Assembly (NCBI GenBank): GCA_013396655.1
Contig: WBMV01006662.1
Location: forward strand, 1 to 64,000
Length of the DNA: 64,000 bases
Direction of reading: 5' to 3'
DNA from: Campylorhamphus procurvoides
Lineage: Eukaryota; Chordata; Aves; Passeriformes; Dendrocolaptidae
The position numbers were made by a program, and so were the translations under genes. The first letter of the stretch is position 1. The number at the start of each line of letters is the position of its first letter. Shown piece by piece: positions 49,101 through 62,482 of the stretch. Below the pieces are notes generated by a model. That model saw nothing but the letters and a program-made list of their open reading frames with translations. It did no database searches and had not been told where the DNA came from.

Positions 49101-51149
49101 TCCTTACAGTATTCTCCAGCATCTGCTTTTCACCCAAGTCTCCTCTCTTGTTAGAAGAGGAACTTTTTATAAATATATTTACAATTTTAAGTGATGGTTT
49201 TCTGAAAAATCCATTTTTAGTTTTGAGACAGGACTGTTTTTCATCTGAGTCAAATCAGTTATTACTAATGGCATAAGAGAAAAAAAGTCTTACTTTTGTA
49301 ACAAAACAGAAAGTACAATGATTATTTTCAAAGTTAAAGGGAAATAAAATCAATGAAAAAGTTAGGAAAAAATAATAGACATAAATACTTAAAATGCAAG
49401 TTAGAACTACACCAACATGCACCATGGTCCGGTTAACACCAGTCCAGCTCATCATAAGTACCTAAAAACCCCTATCTTTTTTAGGCTTTTTAATAACTAT
49501 TTCTGAACTTAAATGCTTCCATAGCGATCTTTCAATCCCATGATTTTCAACTATATGTTCATCAAAATTGTCATAAATTCTTAAAATACATAATTGTGCA
49601 TACACACAAAAAAGAATTTAAAAAGCTTATGAACACATCAAAGTTTCCTGTTTGGTAAAATGTTTCCAAATTCACAGTCATTGGCCACAGATTTTGATAT
49701 TCCCACCGGTTCAAAATGTTCTGGTATTTATGTTTGTCCTTTACTGGAACTGTCATTTAAGAAGGCTTAGAGCAATTTAAGGAGTCACGAATTCATCAGC
49801 ACTTTCAGATTTCCAAACAAGACTTCTGACAAATTCTTCAGTTTCACCCACCCACCATTTTGTGAAACAAAGTTGGAGACAATCACGCTGTGTGATGGAA
49901 TATGCTCTCTGCTCTCTGGGAAGTCTACAAGTCTACTACTGCTTTATCTAATCTATAGTCTATAGACACTTTATATTTCACTTTTAAGGTAAATACACTC
50001 TAAAACAGTATCAAGTAAGAAAAGACTGCACAGTGGTTAGGATTCGTTTTTTTCTGTTTATAGGCCCATCTAAAATTAAAGACTTGACTCCTTTTCATTT
50101 ACTGTGACTTCCAAAAAGAGATGTGCTGCTTTTATGTCAACTGTATCTCAACTCATTAATTATACCTGGCTTATTCTGTGATAATACATCTGCATTACTT
50201 CACAGCACAAATATAACAAGTAGTATGGCTGAAATTTCTATGGCAAATCAGAAGAAAATATTTCACACAGCACATTTATATCTGCACTGACAGATCTGCT
50301 AAACCACCAGAGAAAACTTACAAGTGATTTACTACCACTGAGCTAAGCATCCCTTCACTCCTGCTTTTGTTCTTCCATGTCCCTCTTGGAAGTACATTTT
50401 ACTGCAGTATGTGCCACTGGATGATGGATCACTGGACACTGAGCATATATTTCAAGCTGATTTTAAACAACAACTGAATAAAATAAGAACACCATGCCTT
50501 CTTGAATTTCTTTGCTAGAAGAAAATACTATTTCATCCTTCAAAAAGTGTATACAAAGAGAGAAATTTAAAGATACATTTTCCAGGATGAGCATACCACC
50601 ATTTGTGTGCTTTTACTGGAACCAAACGATGAACCAAAAGGAGCTTTCAGCGAGATCAGCATATATAATAGAAGCTGTGTGGACAGTGTTCAGTATACAA
50701 AGAAAACAAAAACATCATAAAAAGTATTGTAGGGAATAAGGCTTATAGGTAAACTAATTTGATTCCTTGAAAATCCTAGCTAGTCTCAAGATGATGATTT
50801 TTAACAGTCACTAAGGGCATGCTGCCAATTACTTTCCTTGTGTAAATGACAGAAATCTGCATATGACAGCAAAAATGTATTAGGCTGGACTAAATACTAA
50901 TTAACAGACTATTGTTAATAACTCCATGTTATCAAGAAGAAGACTTAAATGTTTTATTGAGTCTTTTTTTTTCTTTAGCTTCTATAGTTCACAAACTATT
51001 TTCTTCCTGTTGTCCTTAAATTTTTAAAGAATACAACATAAATGTATTCCAGTCCCAAAGAAGACAGGCAGCCTTGTGACCAGAAAGGCTATGAAAACTT
51101 GCATATCATGATCAGGGGAGTGTAAGGATTCTGCTGAGACTACCAGCTC
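40140..51149. other. Long unassigned stretch, no gene seen
   Basis: There is no defendable exon or RNA gene. It contains A-rich purine tracts at about 41050-41090 and 42640-42690, the strong hairpin at 44364-44412 (listed separately), and a T-rich tract ending in CAG near 46664-46680. It also has two moderately GC-richer patches, at about 46240-46440 and 47500-47720. The 141-codon frame at 44311-44736 has no recognised motif. Confidence 0.55.
44364..44412. repeat. Hairpin: 20-bp arms, 9-base loop
   Basis: Positions 44364-44383 and 44393-44412 are inverted complements with a single A/C mismatch (44374 against 44402) and a loop GTGCAAGAA. In a minus-strand transcript that position becomes a G:U wobble, so all 20 pairs could form. 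Pairing stops immediately outside the arms. The outer bases are ACTAG and CTAGT. Candidates are a very short inverted-repeat element, an RNA hairpin, or a replication-generated palindrome. No function is shown. Confidence 0.85.
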
Positions 51150-51433
51150 CATCGTGCCTCATGCGGAGGTAGAGCTCAGGCAGAAAATCTACCACACTTC
51201 TGATCATTTTCCATCTGAAGGTCAGAAGTCACTTTTTACTGTGAAGGTGACCAAGCACTGTCACAGGCTGCCCAGAGAGTTTGTGGGGCCTCAGTCATAG
51301 GAGATATTCAAAGAACATCTGAATACAATCCTGGAAAACTGGCTCTAGCTGGCCATGCTTGAATTTGGGGAGTGGGGATGAATGACTCCAGATGTCCCAT
51401 TCAACTTCAATCATTCTGTGGTTCAGTGATTCT
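51150..51433 (+). mobile_element. CR1 LINE 3' UTR fragment, plus orientation
   Basis: The sequence TTTTTACTGTGAAGGTGACC, then a CACAGGCTGCCCAGAGAG segment (about 51261-51280) and GGAGATATTCAAAGAACATC (about 51300-51319), followed by AACTGGCTCTAGCTGGCC (about 51338-51355), is CR1 3' UTR in sense. It ends with CATTCTGTGGTTCAGTGATT (about 51413-51430), the ATTCTGTG-type terminus. It is 5'-truncated in the UTR and has no coding capacity. Confidence 0.88.
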
Positions 51434-54400
51434 GGGACATCTGTATTCAACCGACACAGACTTTGCACATGGATTAGGTACTGTAAGCCTTGTGTCTGTC
51501 AGATCTACCTTTCCTTCATTGATAAAGTAATAAAACTGTGTCAAGAATATGATCTAGATGTCACTTTCTATGTGACTTATATATTCACTTTCTATATTCA
51601 GTATCTCATTTTAAATATGTATACATTCCATGAATATTTCACAGCATAAACACTATCAGAGGCCAATTTCAATGCCATTCAGTAGCAGAGTTCCCAAGTC
51701 TTCGCTGGATTCCCTGTCCACTAAGCTCAGATACCTTTATATGAGTTAAAGGCTGTTATGTCCCTCCTATCTAAATCTTGCTTTGTAAAAACACATTAGA
51801 AAAAACTGCTAGCACCTCAGATATGCATATGATGTTATATCAAAGTGACAGCCTTTTTAAGTCTTCAAACTTCCAAGGAAAATGTTTACCACCAAGGATA
51901 AATCTATAATAGGCTGTAGTGCTTAAAGACCTGCAACAACCATTTACTTATAGTATCAAAACTTTCCTAGCAGGCTTAGTCAATTATTATTCTGCCCACT
52001 GATACATCACTAGAAATACAATCTGGTATTCTTTTTTATAAGGAAGTAGTATTTAGCAATAATAGCATTGACATGAAATCTGATTTTATTTTTATGCACA
52101 TCTATATTCTACTGCACAAAACCCCTGCAGTTAACTATTATTATGATACCTGTTGGCTATCTTTTTCTTGATGTGCACTAAGCACTTCTCAACTACGTTT
52201 CATGGTTTACAGAACATATCTGAACTTAGCTGAGAAATTATTTCAAAAGTAGACTTCCACTGGGAATGTCAATGAGGTAAGGACATTTTTGACATATTAT
52301 CTGCATTACTGAGCTTTATTTGATTTACAAGATTAAAAGAGATTGAGTAGAAAAAAGCAGTGAGCTGCACCTTAATGGAACAATAGTCTGACATCAAAGA
52401 TGTGTGTGATTTGAAAGACTGAGTGGCAGCTGCTAGAAGGAGATTATAAAACCAGAATCCAGGCTTCAATAGTGCACCCCATCTTGGTATGGAATACAAA
52501 CCTACAGTTCAGTTCAGGAATAATTTTAGCACATCAAACATGTAATCTAGGCTGACTACATTCTCTCTTCCATATTTTTCTCTAATTAGGTAATAATCAA
52601 CAACTTACATGACTGTCTGAAATACCCATAGAGAATTATTTTTCTTTTCTACTTGTGACAGCTCTATTTTTAGCCTATTCTTAAATTCACTGTCCTTATC
52701 ATCTCCAGAATGATTCAGTGGGGTGAGGACAACAGTGGCAATCCAGGCATATAATTTTACTTCTTAGGAAAGGGAAGCAGAGAGAAATTACTTATGTCAG
52801 TCCTTGCTTCCTACGCAGGAGATATGTAACGATTTGAACATACAAGTCTCTAGTTGGTCTGGCTCCTGGGTAATGTATGAGCTGAAGAATTCTTTCCTAG
52901 GTAACTATGTTTCTTCTTCCCCTTTAAGTCTTCCTTTTAAAATAAATGTCTGACCTGGGTTTGACACTGAGCTGTAGGATAAGTTTGGCAGCTGTGAGTT
53001 TCTCTGATCATGAGGTATGCTCCTAAATGTTTGTTTGACTGGGGTAAGGCCGTGCTTTAGCACTTCAGCATTTTCCAATGACCAGTTAACACTTCCTAGT
53101 AAGTGCCATTTTCATTCTTAGGCACTTAGCTCCCCTTATATGAAGAGCCCTGGCATTTAACTTGGGTTTATGAACTCAGCTGCATGGCAGGATGACAAAA
53201 AGGAATTGAAATGTTCTGTCTTACAAACCCTGAGCAGTGGCTTTTAACTCAGTGATAATGTAAAAAAAAGTATTCTGAAGTTGGTACAAAAGACTGAAGG
53301 TTTTAAAAGCATTCTGAAGGGCAAATCAGGATGCTCTCGTATTTGAGCTGTGTTGCTTTTGGCAAGATAAAAGGCTTGAGAGAAGGGACTTGGCTATGGA
53401 CACTCACATTCACTTTCGCTGGTAGCTTATCCAGAGGGCTGTTTCCCATTATAAATATGTCATATTAAGGAAAAAAATGTATAATACAGAAGAATAAAAA
53501 TAATCTTATATATGACAGGATAGAGAATTGGTGACTATGTCTCAGTGGGAGCATTGGATCATCCCAGTGATACTGTCTTACAGGGACACAGGAAAATAAC
53601 AGCTACCCATTGTGCTTGTAAGAGTTACTTTCACTCTCCTTCCCTTTCAGTTATATGCCTAATTCAAGGAAGATTTTTCAAGTACTTGAGAGCTACGAAA
53701 GGAGTAGAAAAGTAAAACTGAAGTACCTATAAATGGTATTCTCATGGAGTGTAATTCTGCACATTTGAAAATTCAGACCTGATGTACCTTTAAAACCTTG
53801 GCTATTCAGGGCCAACATCAGTTTTGAAAATTTGAATTACATTTAGATTGAAGAGATCAGAGGGCAACAAGGCAAAATAATTCAAAGCTTCTGAAATATT
53901 GTTTCCAGCATAAAACTTCATGTATTACTCTTCCTCTCATTTTGCTTCTACTACAATTCAAATCTTTGCTACAACACCCACATAGTGAAGTGAGCCTGGC
54001 TATGAAGACAAATTATTTCTAAATTTGAAGCCTTTTGTGTTCATCAGTGCTATTGATACACATGTAGGTCTGCATGATCAAACAGATGTGACAAGTGACA
54101 CATTGTTATAAAGATGCCAGATAAAACTGGATGTAGGTGACATCCCATTATAACTCTTCTGTACACACCATTGCTTTACTGAGAATGTTTACTGCATTGA
54201 ATAAAAAGATTTTTTTTTTGTAAGGAACAATTCCAAACACAGAGCTTTAGTAACAGCTAATTTATCATCAGTAACAAACTAAAAATCTTGTCTCATAAGC
54301 AAATAAGAACCAAGATCCTGACAATATTAAAAGCCTAGAAAATAAGTTCAGAAGTTAATATAATAGAAAATTATAAATGTAATTTTTAGACACGGAAAAT

Positions 54401-57400
54401 AATTTTTCACTTAATTACTCTGCAAGTTTCCTTCCCTGTGGCCCAGTCTTGGCATACTCCTAGACTCAGGTAGGAACACCACACAGAATTTCACAAATCA
54501 AACTGAGATTAGTTAATTTGGTTGACTTGACAAGCTCAAAGTTATTCAGTGTGTTGTGGATTTGTATACTACCAAGTGCTTCTCAGAGGCAGCATCCCGT
54601 ATATGAGATAATAATCATTTCCTGAGCTAAGCAGCATAAATTGTCAAAAAGGTTTGTTGTTTTTAATTTTTTATGTGAATTTTATTACAAATGCTGTGTG
54701 TTCAAAGTAATGAAAGACTGATGGAAGTACAGTAACCCACTATTTAGAAAATGTTTTAATAGTCATATAGTGCCTAAAATAGTCCACAGTGTTTAAAATG
54801 CCAATAAATCTGTGAAAGTCATGACATTTTTATAACCTGAATGTTCAAAAATGTGTTCTCAGTCAAAACTAGAGGCACTATTTTTTCTGGAAACAGAACT
54901 CTGATATGAAGATGTTGAATAACTGTTAATTCATGATGCAATAATTATGTAGGAAAACATATAATGCAGTCTCAAAACAAATATTTTAGTATTAGTCAGG
55001 AACAATATCACTTTTTAGAAAACACTCACCAAAATGATATTTTTAAAAAGTTAAATACTAAATCCAATATATAAATTACTCTATATACTTTTGCTCTTGA
55101 CAAAATAATATTTTTATAACAAAAAATTAAGTGAAAATATTTAAATATGAATTAAGAAAAGGGCTTTACATGTTGCAATTACTGTAGGTGTAGACCCTAA
55201 TGAAGTTGTAAAAAGGATAATGAATACTACAGCTATTATTGCTGACCTAGCATTTTTACTGCCAAACTCCTGACCTTGCTCCAGATGCTGAACACACCTC
55301 TGTCTGGTACACACAGTGATAAAATCATTGTCATCATGAGTATTAGATCAATGGTCATTCCCATGAGGTTACAGTCTAAAGAGTCTCATACTTTATCATT
55401 ACCGGCATTGTTAAGCAGAGTATTATAAGCTGCCAATGAACTACCTAAGAGCATTTATTTTTATTTATATTGGATAATACATCATAGAATCTCTCCACCT
55501 ATATTCTGATGTAGAACAAATTAACCAAGACAGTTTATCTTCATCCTAATTATTATTTAAAACTGTTTACTAACACAGTTGTTGTGCTGTGATGTGTTAC
55601 TCATTTCTTGAGTCACTTAACATTGCATACTGTCCCTAGAATTTCTGTTCCTTGTGAATTTCAGTCTTTCAGAAAAATACCAACTCATGTAAACATTCAT
55701 TTCACTCTCAAAAATCAAATTTTTCTAGGATTACTTATCAATATTCCAATACGAATAAAAATAGGACTGTATGTTAACCCATCTGTATAACAATGCCTCA
55801 AAATTTGAAATTTGCATCAAATGGAAACTTTTTAACATGAGAGATAGCATGGTTTAACGGTCTCCTTTTACTCCTCAAAATTTTTAATCCATAAAAAAAT
55901 TTCAGCAAAATATTGGTTGTTTTGGCTGAAGTAGAAATGGCTATATTCTCACGGTTAAATCCTTAATATGCCTCTCTCTGCCAGACCAGTGGTTGCTGGG
56001 CCATAACATGCTTGCTAAGTACTTGCAAAACTTTGTAATTTGGCTATGATAGCACACTTTGCTAATCTGGAAAAGCCTGGGGATTCATAGATGTAAGTCT
56101 AGAGCAACTAGCTGATGTCTTATAATGATGAATATTAAATATTTTACAGATTACCCATTTTTTGCCCACATGCTTATGTAAAGAAAAATGAATCCCCAAA
56201 AGAAGTTTTGCTAAGCTAACCATGAAAAATATAACTGAAATATAAAACTGGAAGGCTGAAACATCAATCTGGTACATAAAAAAACCTTTTCACTCAACAG
56301 CAATTAAGCTATGGAGTCTCTACTGCAAGTTATTGCTGAAGCTAATAAGACACCAGGTTCCAAAGAAGGATCAAATCTGCAAAAAAATTATAATAATGAT
56401 ATGAGTTATAGTAGAATGAAAACCTAATCAGGAATTTTGTTAGACATGTTCTCATTCACCAAAGCCCGAAGTATCCTTCATCAAAATGGTCCAGACTTTT
56501 ATATCTGTAATTACAGGTCAAGTTTCAACTGGAGGATCTTCTCAAAGATCACAGGTTCCACCTAATCTTTTAACCCTCATACATAAGCCTTCCCCTACCA
56601 TCTGAATAGAGTAGCCACAGCTCATCCTATGAACCAGGCTGTTTGCTGTGACATGAGGAAGTACTAGACTATCAGGGGAAGAATATTTCTTCCAAAAGCC
56701 ACTGTCATTTCCTTTTGTTTTCTCTCTTTCTTTTAAACAAGAGGTACTGTCCACTGCCAGGAATGGGATAATAGACCTCCACTCTGAATCTGCATAGCAA
56801 ATTTTATGTCTGCATTTGTCAGTGTCTGGCAAACCTTCTGCTTCCTCCGTCTGGACAGAAATAAATATAGGTAAGGTTTCTGTAAGGGTGCTGTTGGCTT
56901 CCTACATTTTTAAACTGTTCTAAAGCGGCATTTAGACAGCAGAAACATATCCACTATGCTGATACACTTGATCCATTTAATGTCAAAACCTCAATATGAA
57001 AGCACAATGAGAGTCCTGCTGCATAAATGCATAAAACTCAATGTTGTGTTGCTATTTGTGATTTAAGTACTATTCTTGTTTTGGTTTTGAAAGGAATGGT
57101 GAAGCAAGAGAAATTCAGGTAAGAAAATGAAAACTCTTACCCAGAAAAGGAAAGGATCAATAATGGTGTAAAATCCTTTCTGTACATAGGATTTAGTAAT
57201 ATTTTGCTGCTGGTGGCATTCAACACTCTAATTTAGACAGCTCATTAAGCAAATGCTGAAGTGTTTAATAAATTAATTTATGATAACAAATTAACAGCTT
57301 ACACAAGATCAGAACTGTTTTGACCAAACAATTATCTCCATTTCCCTAAGGCTCCACCATACCATAACCTTTTACTGGTAAACCAAGAAGTACATAAAGA

Positions 57401-58314
57401 ATTTTTACTGATAATTATATTAGATATATTGTATTTGATGAAGTACTTTTTTTAAGATGACACTAAAAGGTTATGGACTTCATATAATGGCTCTAGTAGC
57501 AATACTGACTCAACTATAAGACATAATAATATAATTATTATGCTCTGTAATGGGTCCCAGTCTTTCATTATTCTGTTTTTAAGCCGCAATTATGTATTAA
57601 ACCTATAGCAGATCTACCTTACTGAGAAAGTTCCATAGATATAATAGCATGTTCCAGCAGAACTACTCTGAAACTTGCACAACTAGAAAAAAATAATAAA
57701 CTGTCAATGTGCATTGGAGATGATAAAAGCACCTTGTAGAATCTTATAAATATCTGAGGATATGCTTTTCACTGATGTTTCCACAGTGGCTTAAGCATAA
57801 AAAATGCTTGCAGTCCTTTGAGTAACAACTTCAGATATATTTCCTTTGGGTAACCCCTTTGCATGCTCTGCATACACTGTTGCACTACAGATGAGCCCTA
57901 ATTAACACTGGAAATTAAGATACCTGGATCTTTCTCTTTCATATTTGAATACAACCTTTTAAAGTCCAAAACATATGTCTGTAAGATAGGTCACAAACCC
58001 AGTGTTTATCACATCTTATTGGATCTTTCTTCTGAAAGGGATCATGATCACAATTATGAGCAGGTTACACATAATTTTAGCAGTTTAATAACTATGATTT
58101 GGCCTTTGAGTAACTTTTTCTGATCAGTGGAGAAATTTCTTTAAATGATCACTCTAGAGAGTTCGAAGAAAAACCCATATACCCTTGCGACAGCATGGAG
58201 CACTTTTTAATGGGGAGAGAGGAGTGGATGTCATTTGCTTTGTCTGTAGCAAGACACTGCCTCACATAGTATTCACATACTCGTACTAGGACACCACATT
58301 CTGAATGGATGGAC
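51434..58314. other. Long unassigned stretch, no gene seen
   Basis: No gene, RNA gene or repeat can be supported. Part of it (about 54930-55160) is extremely AT-rich. The segment at about 53040-53160 has a repeat-like look, with the small inverted repeat GTGCTTTAGCAC at 53052-53063, but I cannot name a family. Confidence 0.55.
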
Positions 58315-59266
58315 GAGCAGATGGGGAATGCACAATCCTGTTTAATATCATTATCTGTGATTTGGAGAAGGCAGTGGACTGTGGTCTCACCAACTTTTCA
58401 GATGACACTAAATTGAAACACATTTGAAATGGCAAAAGTCGAGTTGTCATTCAGGGTAATCCTGACAGGTTGGAGGAACAGATCAACAGGAACCTGAAAA
58501 AATCCTGCAAGGCAAATGGCAATTCCTGCAGCTGGGAAGGAAAGACCTCCTGCAGCAATACAGGCAGGGGTCTGATTGCCTGTCTGGAGGGTGGGTCTGC
58601 AGAAATGTCCCAGGCATGGTGGCAAACAGTGCACTGGGCAAGGAAAGCCAACAACAACCCCAAGGTTGTATCAACAGTCTGTCAGGCCATGGATTGAGGG
58701 AAGGGATCATCCACCTGAACTCAGCACTCATGAGAACACATCTAAATTGTGCACCCAGTTTTGGTCTATCCAATGCCATAGAGACTTTAGTAAAATGTAG
58801 CAAGTTCAGCAGAGAACTGCCAGACAATAGAGGGGTCTGGAACACTTACCTCATTAACAAAGGCTGGGGAAATGAGACTTGCTGAGCCTAGAGAAGAACT
58901 GGCTTCAGGGGGACCTAATGGCAGACCACCAGCTCCTATGAGGAGGTCATCAGGAAGATCTCGATGAAGATATACCAGGACCTTGTTGGTTGTGCATGGT
59001 GGACAGACAGGTAACAGGCGCAAGTTAAAAATTAGAGAGGTTCCCACTTGATATAAGAAAAAATGTTTTCTCCATATAGTAGGCAGTGTACCAGGTTGTC
59101 CCCAGACAGCTTGTGCATTCCCCATCACTGGAGGTTTCCAGCATCTAGCTGGATAAAGCTGTAAGCAGCTTGATCTGATTCCATAGCTGACTCTGCTTTG
59201 TGCCAGAAATTGGACTAAAAATCTCCTGAGGTCCTTTCCCACCAGAGTTCTCCTATGATTCTGCAA
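58315..59266 (+). mobile_element. CR1 LINE, reverse-transcriptase end to 3' terminus
   Basis: It begins in the reverse-transcriptase palm with CCTGTTTAATATCATTATCT (58337-58356). It continues through the CR1 C-terminal frame region and the 3' UTR, and terminates with TCCTATGATTCTGCAAC (59251-59267), the ATTCTATG-type end. The overall order matches the CR1 copy at 35208-36275, but in the opposite orientation. Many substitutions and indels make it non-functional. Frames on either strand in this interval, including 159 codons on the minus strand at 58787-59266, are antisense or out-of-frame by-products. Confidence 0.88.
58337..58430 (+). pseudogene. CR1 reverse-transcriptase palm remnant
   Basis: In one plus-strand frame from 58336 the sequence reads as LFNIIICDLEKAVDCGLTNF followed by SDDTKL, matching the conserved palm motif in which F/Y-ADD supplies two catalytic aspartates. 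The alanine is replaced by serine (SDD, codons at 58398-58406). The frame meets a stop soon after. It is a short non-functional piece of the LINE protein. Confidence 0.8.
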
Positions 59267-62168
59267 CTAAATATACAAGTAGTTAATTTATGTGTCTATC
59301 AGATGTGTAAAATAAAAAAAAACCTGTTTATTTAAATTATTTTGATAATATCTAAATACGATCTGAAAAGTGTTAAAATTTATTAACTTGTTCAGTTAAT
59401 AAATATATATTCACAGAACTAAGTGTGAAATGTTTTTGGAAAATCAATACCCACATTTCCAGATTTCTTTCCATCTTATCTATTTTATATTTTTAATACT
59501 ATCTGCATACTAAAAACCTGCTGTTCCTTTATGTCTATTTCTTACCCAATTCTTATTCCAATGATTCACATCACATGTCAAAAGAATATGACATGCAGGC
59601 TTAGATGTAAGACACTGAAAGGAGACACTGAAGTTAATTTTTTAGTGAGTGGTACCATAGTATATATCTTACAGTATTCTCAAACTACTTTGGTCTTCAA
59701 AATCACAGATCACATTTAAAGATGAAGACATTAATTAGAACTTCCATAAACTGCCTAAACATTCTAAAAATAAATTCCTTTCCTGTGTACTCACCACACA
59801 CATTTCAAATACAATCCACAAGGTTTTTTATGATGCTGTAATGAAACCTGTTATTCAGCCATTTTATTTTCAGATTCATATTCATTTTCTGTACTAATAA
59901 AACACCAACAATATAAACTAGGTCCTGATTTCTCAAGGACCGTTCTCTGATGAGAAAGCTGGCAATCTTTTGAGGGCAGCATGCCAGCCTGCATTTCTCT
60001 TTTTTAACTTAGACATCAAAGAGGTCAAAGCGTAATATTGATGAGGACCAGAAGACATTGCCTCTCAGAAAAAAACACAGTCGTCTTATCAGCAAGTGCA
60101 TCAGCCTTTCTGAGAGGCCCAGATAGCAGGAAATGAGGATCTCAGCAGGACTAAGCTGCTGCTGCCTTTCAATGCTGCTTTGCCCAAAATGCTGTGGGTT
60201 TCTTAGCCTTTTTCCCTGAAATCCTAAACCAGCCTTTATATCAGGCCTTGCTTTTAATAAGTTGCAGATCCCCTATACAATATTATAAATGATTGTGTTT
60301 GATGACAAGTTAGACATACTGTAATAGGAGCTGGTTATCTCAGTTTCAATCTTTGCCATAGAATGAACAAACTCTTTTTAAGTCTACAATCTAATGAATA
60401 ACTCTATCCTCTTCAGAATTTCATATGAATTACATGCATCTTATAAAAATTACAAAACCAGATTAAGACAACCAAATCCAGATCATATATATGGAGATAC
60501 AAATACAACCTTCAAACAGTAAAGGATTGCTTGCAAGAATATGGTTCTCATCCATTGTCACTCAGGAAATGTTGAAACAGTATAACAGCATGAAAACTTT
60601 ATCATACTACATTAGCTATTTCCCATTATGTATTATTAGAAACTGTCATATCACCCTAGAGTCGAGAACAATCATGGATCTCCATTAACTTAGCAGAAGG
60701 GCTTTCTTCTCTCCCTGATATAACTGCTAAACTACACAATACTACTCATTCCTTCTGTCAGAATATTGCTCCATCAGATTAACCATCTGGCCTGAAATAC
60801 TTTCCTTTCCTGTTCAAAATCTGTTCCATATTCCACCCAGAAGGGGTTTTGACACAAAAGGGCTATTCAGGCCTTGACATTTATCCAGTGGAGCAGACTT
60901 CTATCCGACTGCAGATAGACTCACAGCTGTGATGGTGTTCTGCAGAGAGTAATTTTCTATCCACAAGAGAAATTGTTTAATAAGAAGAAGAACCTGTTCT
61001 CTGATTCAGAAGGAAGGCTATATCACACAAACACAAGGGTGTACCATAAGTATTATTTCTCTTGCTATTTGTTAATCAATGCCAGGTAATATCAAGAAAT
61101 TTGTTCTCGATTAGCTTACGTAATTGTTTATAATAAGTATAACATATTTCAGGGAAGGAAATACATTAACAATCACTGAGTCTTCCTCCTCTAAATTGCG
61201 AATACAGACATTAGCTATAACTGAGCGTGCCATAGTAATACCATTTTAAGCAAGGTTAAGATCTGTTTTTACAATGAAAAATGCTTAACCTCAAATAGAT
61301 CATATGATCTTTTAATCAAAATTCCCCAGTGCACAAAGCTCTACGTATTCTCTATACCAGCAACATAATCCTCTTCTTTCTTTCATTTACCCTAACTTTA
61401 ATTCAATCATCCACCCAAAAAAAAGTGAAGGAATGTTGCTAAAAGCAACACGAATACAGACATTCTCATTGAGGAAGGTTTAGTCATTGCATACAACATT
61501 ATGCAAATTCTTCTTTGAAAGTGTATTTGAAATCCTAGATGAAAGAAGAGAAACTCTTTTAAATTTGCATGTACAATAACTACACAACATGATTATCTTC
61601 CTGTTCTTTTTCATTGTATTCAAGAAAACTGAACACTTTTTATTTCAAGCCACATTAACTTTCCAGTGTTTTGTAGAGCAAATAATGAAGCACTTTTTAT
61701 TAAATACTATTTTAGCTCAAATGTAAGGGAATATGGAACACATGAGGGAACCAAAGTATCCCTTAGAAATCATTGATTGTGTTCTTCAAAGCAGGTAAGC
61801 AACAGAGTGATAATTAATTGAACATCCAGTTGGGCTCTATGAGGAGCTAGGGAAGAGGTATTATAATGTCAAAAACCCAAGTAACATGCAGAGCTGAAAA
61901 AAAACAGATAAATTTTTAGGAAGTAAAGCCACAGGCATTATCTGGAGCTTGCTGAGATCAACAGTGAAGGCAAAATAGTCTGAGCACTGGGCTGCCTGGC
62001 CACATGTGTACCTTCACTAGTTACAGTGGAAGCTGCAAGTGTAAAGTACACAAAGAGTGCAAAAGACCACCAGTAACAGTATAGACCTGCTTCCCTGAAC
62101 TCCTAAAGTTGCTTTTTTTAAAAGCATTCAAAAATTACCAGTAACAGGTCATTGGTCAGGAGACCAAT
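59267..62168. other. Unassigned AT-rich DNA
   Basis: No gene or known repeat was seen. The only notable point is the right edge, ACCAAT at 62163-62168, which is one side of a candidate target duplication for the following LTR. Confidence 0.55.
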
Positions 62169-62482
62169 TGTTGGAGGCGGGCTTATGGAGCAGTGAGACA
62201 ATCCAATATGGATTAACTACAGAGCTCAGTTTATTAATGGCGTTTCTACAATTATAGTGTTCTCTGAGTGTACGTGCATTAACATTACTGGTGCTCACAC
62301 ACACAAACAATCACTCATTGGCTACAGCTACAAAGCTACTGTCTCTGTGCAGCTTGTCTTCAGCTGCACCTGCGTTCTCACAGTCCTGCAAGTTGTTTAT
62401 CTTCACGAGCACACAGAATCTGGCCAAGGCCACACTCCTCCTGCTCTGTGAAGAAATCCACAGGCCTGTTAATTTCCCTACA
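62169..62482 (-). mobile_element. Short ERVK-like solo LTR, minus orientation
   Basis: It starts TGTTGGAGG and ends CCCTACA, 314 bp. The flanks are ACCAAT (62163-62168) and GCCAAT (62483-62488), a 5-of-6 match. The minus strand carries AATAAA (complement of TTTATT, 62230-62235). Its reverse complement aligns along its length with the LTR at 22902-23222: both contain AGGCCTGTGGATTTCTT, CCTTGGCCAGA, GAAGATAAACA, then a GTTTGTGTG segment and AGCACCA in that order. Frames of 64, 84 and 120 codons overlapping it are LTR by-products. No internal genes remain. Confidence 0.82.

Noticed and set aside
55841..55875. Sequence with a faint tRNA D-arm resemblance
   Set aside because: I could not find a matching anticodon stem, T-arm motif or acceptor stem.
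58787..59266. 159-codon minus-strand open frame, the longest in the window
   Set aside because: It is antisense to the plus-oriented CR1 at 58315-59266 and shows no motif.
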